DNA from: Pleurodeles waltl
Lineage: Eukaryota; Chordata; Amphibia; Caudata; Salamandridae
Assembly: GCF_031143425.1 (NCBI RefSeq)
Contig: NC_090444.1
Coordinates: 1,537,404,782-1,537,468,781, forward strand
DNA: 64,000 bases
Reading direction: 5' to 3'
Shown here: one piece after another, positions 57,502 to 64,000 of the stretch
Layout of the letters: every line of letters begins with the position of its first letter
Position numbering within the stretch: position 1 is the stretch's first letter
The notes under the pieces: model-generated
Told to the model about the DNA's origin: nothing
What the model saw: the letters and a program-made list of their open reading frames with translations, nothing else
The model's database searches: none
Translations under genes and position numbers: made by a program

Positions 57502-59692
57502 TGTTAGAAAAGGGGTCTTTGGTTGGCAAGGACCCTCACTCTAGTCAGGGTAAAAGAAAGCCACCCTCAGCTAACCCCTGCTTACCCACTTGGTAGCTTG
57601 GCACGAGCAGTAGGCTTAACTTCAGAGTGCTAGGTGTAAAGTATGTGTACCAACACAAACAGTAACTTAATGAAAACACTACAAAATGACACAACACAGG
57701 TATATAAAAATAGAAAATATTTATCTAAACAAAACAAGACCAAAACAACAAAAATCCACAATACAGAGGTCAAGTTATCAATTAAAAAGCAAAAAGAGTA
57801 TTCATGTAGTTTTAAACACACACTAATGCTGTTAGAGTGAAAATGTACCTGGGGTGCGTCAAAATGAACTCTGCAAAGGCGAGTGTGCATCAAAAAGGGC
57901 TTGTGATGCGTAGATATACTCACGAGCAAGACCTTGCGTGGTTTCTCCTTTAGTCGGCGTGAGTCCTTTCTTCCCTCCACAGGAGAGCGATGTGTAGATC
58001 CAGTCAGCACTCTTGGGTCCAGGCAGGCCTTGCGTTGTTTTTACATGGCCAGCGGTCTTTGCGTCGGAAATCCAGCCGCACGATGATCTGAAAATCACGC
58101 AGCCTGGGTTGCGATCTAACCAGCCTCTGTCATCAATGCTGTGCGTCGTTTCTTCAGCCCCTGAAGTCAATCTTCGGGTCGCGATGCAGGCGAGCGTCGA
58201 TTTTCAACCACAAAGCCGGTGGCATGTCGATTTTTCAGCCGCCGATCAGAGTTTTCCCCGCACAGTGGTCAGTACGTAGATTTCTTCCTCTTAGGCTGCT
58301 AGCTTCTCCTTTCAGGGTACCAGGAACTGGATGGGCACCACTTGGCAGAGTAGGAGTCTCCCCAGCGACTCCAGGTGCTAGCACAGAGAAGTCTTTGCTG
58401 TCTCTGAGACTTCAAACAACAGGAGGCAATCTCTAAATCAAGCCCTTGGAGATCTTCACAAGAAGTAAGGCAACACAAAGTCCAGTGTTTGTCCTCTAGC
58501 ACAGGGAGAAGAATCATGTGCAGGATAGCTCCACAAAGCACAGTCACAGGCAGGGCAGCTCTTCTTCCTCAGCTCTTCTCCAGGCAGAGGTTCCTCTTGG
58601 TTTCCAGAAAGTGTTCTAAAGTCTGTGGTTCTGGGTGCCCTTCTTATACTCATTTTCTCCTTTGAAGTAGGCCTACTTCAAAGCAAAGTCTCTCTTCATT
58701 GTGAAATCCTGACTTGCCCAGGCCAGGACCCAGACGCTCACCAGGGGGTTGGAGACTGCATTGTGTGAGGGCAGGCACAGCCCTTTCAGGTGTAAGTGAC
58801 CACTCCTCCCCTCCCTCCTAGCACAGATGGTTCATCAGGATATCCAGGCTACACCCCAGCTCCCTTTGTGTCACTGTCTAGTGAGAGGTACAACCAGCCC
58901 AACTGTCAAATTGACCCAGACAGGGAATCCACAAACAGGCAGAGTCACAGAAATGGTTTAAGCAAGAAAATGCTCACTTTCTATAAGTGGCATTTTAAAA
59001 CACGCACTAAACTCAACTTTACTAAAAGATGTATTTTTAAATTGTGAGCTCGGAGACCCCAAACTCCACATGTCTATCCGCTCCCAAAGAGAATCTACAC
59101 TTTAATCAGATTTAAAGGTAGCCCCCATGTTAACCTATGAGAGGGACAGGCCTTGCAACAGTGAAAAACGAATTTAGCAATATTTCACTGTCTGGACAAA
59201 TAAAACACATTACTATATGTCCTACCTTAGCCATACACTGCACCCTGCCCTTGGGGCTACCTAGGGCCTACCTTAGGGGTGTCTGACATGTAAGAAAAGG
59301 GAAGGTTTAGGCCTGGCAAGTGGGTACCCTTGCCAAGTCGAATTTACAGTTAAACTGCACACACAGACACTGCAGTGGCAGGTCTGAGACATGATTACAG
59401 AGCTACTGATGTGGGTAGGTGGCACAATCAGTGCTGCAGGCCCAATATTAGCATTTGATTTACAGGCCCTGGGCACCTCTAGTGAACTGTACTAGGGACT
59501 TACTAGTAAATCAAATATGCCAATCATGGATGAACCAATTACATACACACATTGCACTTTAGCACTGGTTAGCAGTGGTAAAGGTGCCCAGAGTAACACA
59601 AACAGCAAAAACAGAGTCCAGCACACATCAACAACCTGGGAAACAGAGGCAAAAAGTTAAGGGAGACCACGCCAAGGATGAAAAGACTAACA
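57502..59692 (-). mobile_element. Solo LTR, 2,191 bp
   Basis: It starts TGTTAG and ends CTAACA, a perfect terminal inversion of TG...CA type, and is flanked by the exact 5-base duplication CCTAC (57,497-57,501 and 59,693-59,697). On the minus strand a TATA box (GAGTATAAGAAGGG) lies near 58,638-58,651. There is no internal region or second LTR, so it is a solo LTR formed by recombination. It is related to the repeats at 54.7, 30.0 and 63.1 kb. Its internal genes are unknown from this window. Confidence 0.88.
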
Positions 59693-59975
59693 CCTACTCT
59701 TTGACCCACCATGATTATGTCACAGGAAGTGACATTGCAAGGAATTTGACCTGATGACATCACAGGAAGTGACATAATGTGACCTTTGGACCCCATGAAA
59801 TCAAAGGGAGCAACATTGCATAACCTTTGGCTTGGTACTATCACTGGAAGTGATGCATCTAACTTGTGGTTACTTACATCACACACAGTGGCAGGAAAAT
59901 CCCTACAGATACAAGAGAAGTACCCTATAAACATCAGGATAGAAAAACATAACTTTCTAACCTGTACCATGCAGC
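59693..59975. repeat. Minisatellite with GTCACAGGAAGTGACAT words, right part
   Basis: Units of about 40-45 bases repeat with the pattern TTTGAC / TTTGG, then ATG...TCACAGGAAGTGACAT. There are four visible units (59,698-59,865), decaying to the right. It joins the part at 56,586-56,701 once the 779-bp element and the solo LTR are removed. Confidence 0.65.
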
Positions 59976-60884
59976 TCTGAGATGGCATTTGATAGCTCAC
60001 TGTGCTAGATTATGAATGTAATTTATGAACTGCACAGTAAAACAAAATCTCTGTGACAAAAGCAGTAACCCACTGAGCTATCCACATAAAAGATTGTTCT
60101 TTCATATGCATGGCACATGTTCTTTGCAGCAGGGACATTAACTCTCTGTGCTACCGTAGATAAAGAAAACTGCCATCTTCCTCCAGCAGGTGCATTAATA
60201 AATCATCAGATTTAACTTGACACTTTTATTGTTGCACGAAAACTGCTGAGTATACAGGGAACTTTGCAGTGCTTTTCAAATTGGTGCACTGCTTCAAAAC
60301 TGGCCCTCACTAACAAAATCTGTCCCCCACCCTTCCATCCTCCTGTGGAAACGCCAAACCATCGCCCAATCTCCAGTACAGCCATTCCAGCGTTGGTGGT
60401 GTTAAAAATATACAATGTCTTCTTGGCCAGTCCACCAGCACTATACATCAAAAATTATTTAATAAATTAGATCCAAATAAAGACTGCAATTACAGCACCA
60501 ACCTGGAGAATGAGCCTTGGCAGCTCCAATTCACATACATTAAAATACATTGAAATACTTCTTCTTCTAACCATATCTGAAGCATTTAGGGCAGAGCAAA
60601 ATGTAAAAATCTACAAATTCTGCTAATCTGGCCAATCTGTAGCAACACCCCGACTAATAAATACATACAAGGCCATTGCTATTTAGTCTTCATTCATTTA
60701 TTTGTGTGTTTATTCGCTATGCGTCCACATAAATAGCAGTCCCCACCGGCCTCTTCTGGATAATTCTGCACAACGTACTATGAAATAACCAGGGCACAAA
60801 TTACACTTGTGTCTCCGGAAGCAGTTAGAATGTTTGGATTCAGTCATTTTAATATCCACCCAGTGCAACAGACACCAAGGCCCT
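59976..60884. other. No recognisable gene
   Basis: A/T-rich sequence without a domain-bearing frame. Confidence 0.4.
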
Positions 60885-61260
60885 CATTAAGAATGTGGCC
60901 ATGGTGGCGGTCTGACTGCACATTACAAAATTGGCAGAGCCGCCACGGTCCGAATGTCGGCACCACCAGGTTGCCATGAGTCAACAGCCTGGCAGAGTCA
61001 GTGGTCATAAAGAGTCAGTGGTCATAATCTGGTAGGGTCGGACCACCCTGCCAAGGCTGGTGGAAAGGGGGCATCAGGGCAGTGCAGGGGCCCCCATGGA
61101 CAGCCCTGTCACGCTTTTCACTGCCGAACCGGTGTCAATGTTGTGTTGAGTTTCCCGCTGGCCACCCACAGACACAGCTGGAAACTCATAATAGGTCCAT
61201 TGGAGGGACGGCCACATAGGCGGTCATCCCAGCATAGGACTGAGCCCCCAAGTGTAATTC
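60885..61260. mobile_element. Harbinger-like MITE
   Basis: It opens CCCTCATTAAGAATGTGGCC and is dense in GGCGG, CCGCC and GGTCCGAATG words, similar in style to the Harbinger-like element at 43.4-44.0 kb. AGAGTCAGTGGTCATAA is duplicated in tandem at about 60,996-61,029. The ends were not fixed and no target duplication was found. No coding capacity. Confidence 0.5.
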
Positions 61261-63040
61261 CAGCCAGCGCTAAGATGTTTTCTCTCCTTGATTTTGTGAT
61301 GGTTCTTTTATTTACCAGAACACATGTCCACACACACAAGAGTTTCATTAAAGAGAATCACATTAACCATTTTGGCGGCTGGATTAGTGCGGTACAGTTG
61401 AGCTTTCTTTCTCTGCAGCAGAAAATCATGGTTGGAGTTATATGATAGTTTTGTTAAGCATGACACTCAAGGCCTCCGTCAGTGCTGAACGGGTGTAAGA
61501 TTCTCCACCTCAGAGATTTTAAAACACACTCCCAGTATTGGAGCAAGGGGGATACCTGCAGCCAGACTATCTAGGTCCCGGGTGTGAACAGTGAACTTCA
61601 CTCTGCATTTGATACATTTTTGCCATTTTGAGAAATCTGTTTTTATCCGTTTGACTTGGACCATCAACTATTAGAGCTGCATACTCATGGAGTCTTGGCT
61701 GCCCTACTGATGGCAGAAGCTGAGCCACCACCCATCCTCTGACCTCTCATATTAGTTAATTGTGAGACTTAATAATAGGTTGAAATACACTGAAGGGTTT
61801 GTTTTTTGACCAGTGCAACTCGCCGGTAAACCTGCACCTGGGGCCGGAATGTGTACCAATGATTGTCTGGAGTATTACTCAACTGGACAGACAAAACCCT
61901 ACAATGTATGCCATTATGCAATTTGAGAGTTTTCCCAAAGTGGTGCACAGATGACTGTGTCGCTACAATGTCCATGGTGGTAATACACATTTTTTTCTGA
62001 CAGAGAGCAAAGCTAAAATGAATGATGTATCAAACTGCCCGGGGATTAATGCAAACCACACATTACGTCCTGACTGCGATCAGCTGCCTCTTTGCATCGG
62101 GGAGTTTGTGAATTTATTTCGGTGTGTCCCAGCATGTTGCGCTCTTGTGACTTTATTCATATGTGCTCTTAAGTGCATGTCTTTATGCATGGGTGAGTGT
62201 GCTGTGAACGAATAAGTGCATGTTTTTGCCTGTGCACGTAACCTACTTTGTACTGTGTGTGTGTTGCTACTTAGGCATGCTTGTGTGTTTTTTCATTAGT
62301 GCTGGATCACATCCCCCATGACATACCTGTGTGACTGCAGATATGGTCATGTTTCGAGGTCCCTCAGCTCCAGGTGTTTGTATTTCATCTGCAATTTTCT
62401 TAGCAAACAAGTGGAGCAACACACTGCGGCAACTGGTAGAACTAAAGTCCCCCAAGAGAAACTAGGCAGATACTTAGACCAGTCGACATTTGTAATGAAC
62501 AAATAGACACTGGCACTGTATACATAAGAAAAGCATGAGACACACATGTAGTGTGGCACGCACCTGGGTGAGAAGCCCAGACACAAGGGCCCAAGCCCAA
62601 AATTCTTACCCAAAAGTAGAGGCTGCTCTGCTCTTAGCTCAGCATCACCAATGTCTCAGGGTACAGTATCAAGAGCCTCTCATGATGTGCCTAAAAGTGG
62701 AGATGCTGTCAATCTGACAATGTATCAAATCAAGGAGTGTACACTGAGTTCTTTCTCCCCACCCCCTAGCTTGCAGGCCATAATTTTGACCATGCAGACA
62801 GAGCTTCAGCATAGCAGTGTAATCAAGCACTGCTCACATTGTGGCTGATTTTTTTTGCCACCAGAGCACCTGCAAACCCTGAGAGATAGCCAGGGGTTGG
62901 AAGCAATGGCGGCAATGGGTAGCTTAGGGGTCACAGCTTCGACCCCTGATTACCCCTAATTGATGTCCATGCACTGCCCCTAAGTAAAGCCTGCCTGTTC
63001 CAAGCTAGGGCTGAATACAAGTTAATTTGGGTTTCGCTGT
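61261..63040. other. No recognisable gene
   Basis: No frame with a known domain, no obvious repeats. A possible unnamed repeat begins near 62,900. Confidence 0.35.
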
Positions 63041-63665
63041 GCCTTACCCTGACAAGGATTGTGGACGGTGTCTTTATATATGGCACTGTTTGATTCATCA
63101 ACGTCGGGCTCTTTACCCTTCTATTTTGCTGAATTTGGTTTTGTTGGCTTTCGGACTTTGTACTTTACCACTGATAGGCAGTACTAAAGTGCTTTTGCTC
63201 TTTCCTTAAACATGGCAAAATTGACTTACACCTGTTTGACATATTTAATTTACTTACAAGTCCCTATTAAAGGGATATGACATATACCCAGGGCCTACAA
63301 GTCAAATGATGCTAGTGGGCCACCCACATACGTAGCTTTTTAAAACATGCCCCAGGCCTTCCATTTTATTCCAAATGCAATTTTAAACTGACAATTCGAC
63401 TTAGCAATATAATCCCCTTGCCAAGCCTTAAACATACCTTGTATTGCATATAAGTCCCCCTTAAGGTAGACCATAGGTAGCTTATAGGGTAAGGTGCATT
63501 GTAATTAAAAGGTTGAGCATGTACTTTTGCGTTTTAAATGTCCTGGTGGTGAAAAACTCCTACATTAATTTTTCACTGCTCTGAGGACTATCTCTCCATA
63601 GGATAACATTGTGTTACCTTATTACATTTAATAAATGCTAACTTCTGATTGGGAACAGGTAAACA
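63041..63665 (+). mobile_element. Partial LTR-like repeat, plus strand
   Basis: It shares the order TTTTGTTGGCTTT...CTTTACCACTGATAG, CTTACAAGTCCC, CTTGCCAAGCC and GTGAAAAACTCC with the start of the repeats at 54.7 kb and (inverted) 59.7 kb. It stops near 63,665, before the TATA region of the family. Confidence 0.6.
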
Positions 63666-63679
63666 TTTTTGGTGCATAC

Positions 63680-64000
63680 CTCACTTCACGCTGATCAAAA
63701 GACTACCACATCTGCATCCAAGGGGACGCACCTAGATGGATCACCTCCTTCCTCACCGGAAGTACCCAGAGGATTCACCTACCTCCTTTCATCTCTGAAC
63801 CAGAAGACATCATCTGTGGGGTCCCCTAAGGATCATCCCTCAGTCCCATGCTTTTTAATGCATATATGACCCCGCTAGCCAATATCATCAGAACCCATGG
63901 CCTTAACATAATAAGACAAAACACAGGCCATGCTCCCGCTTACTGAAGACCCCACCACCACCAAAACCAAATTTCACAAACACATGATAAGTGTCACTGA
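63680..64000 (+). pseudogene. CR1/L2-type reverse transcriptase fragment, cut by the window end
   Basis: The plus strand reads APRWITSFLTGSTQRIHLPP, then SEPEDIICGVP, a stop in place of Gln, and GSSLSPMLFNAYMTPLANII. This is motif B of a CR1/L2 reverse transcriptase with its preceding helix. The catalytic YADD segment, expected next, is replaced by disrupted sequence. Confidence 0.8.

Noticed and set aside
1..64000. CRISPR arrays, operons, tRNA or rRNA genes
   Set aside because: No regular repeat-spacer arrays, no cloverleaf or ribosomal RNA sequence seen; the window is eukaryotic repeat DNA.

Overview
The window looks like intergenic DNA from a very large, repeat-packed vertebrate genome, most probably a salamander and more specifically a newt (Pleurodeles/Notophthalmus type). 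This is an inference from content: Harbinger DNA transposons with Myb-like partner genes, L1-type LINEs, a Penelope-like element with a GIY-YIG nuclease, CR1/L2-type fragments, about 2 kb LTR repeats, hAT and Harbinger-like MITEs, and hammerhead ribozyme motifs including a satellite-2-like unit. I found no convincing host gene exon, no tRNA or rRNA, and no bacterial-type feature. Nearly every coding trace is a broken transposon gene.

Layout, left part (1-23 kb). A degraded endogenous retrovirus lies on the minus strand, with pol at about 22.6-20.3 kb and env-like sequence at about 4.6-3.4 kb. An L1 element (L1-A, minus strand, 5' end near 19,423, 3' end near 5,256) is inserted between the two. 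L1-A is itself split between 8,713 and 16,286 by a 7.57 kb block. The block's right 3.7 kb (12,551-16,285) is almost identical to positions 1-3,728 at the left edge of the window. The block carries a Harbinger transposase pseudogene with one recognisable spliced intron, two Myb/SANT-like partner gene fragments, and the 3' part of the retrovirus. The L1-A reading frame rejoins across the block, so the block is a very young duplicative insertion or, less excitingly, an assembly artefact.

Middle part (23-49 kb). A second, old L1 (L1-B, plus strand) covers about 23.0-29.0 kb. It is followed by an LTR-like repeat (about 30.0-31.9 kb), scattered CR1/L2-type fragments, two hAT-type MITEs with 8 bp target duplications (36,892-37,194 and 38,350-38,849), a 5'-truncated Penelope-like element (about 40.9-43.1 kb) ending in a hammerhead-like fold, and a Harbinger-like MITE made of consecutive hairpins, inserted in a CR1/L2 reverse transcriptase.

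Right part (49-64 kb). A third L1 (L1-C, plus strand, 49,385-53,935) has a perfect 18 bp target duplication and a large internal deletion of ORF2. Its 3' region carries a 427 bp insertion built from a 304 bp monomer (1.4 copies) with a complete hammerhead ribozyme core and an octamer motif, flanked by a 10 bp duplication. This resembles newt satellite 2 or a retrozyme. Then come an LTR-like repeat, a 779 bp element with 70 bp inverted repeats and a 15 bp target duplication that also holds a hammerhead-like core, a solo LTR (57,502-59,692) with a 5 bp duplication, and a short minisatellite that both of the last two elements interrupted. The most interesting theme is the recurrence of hammerhead-type self-cleaving motifs in several unrelated-looking retroelement ends within one window.
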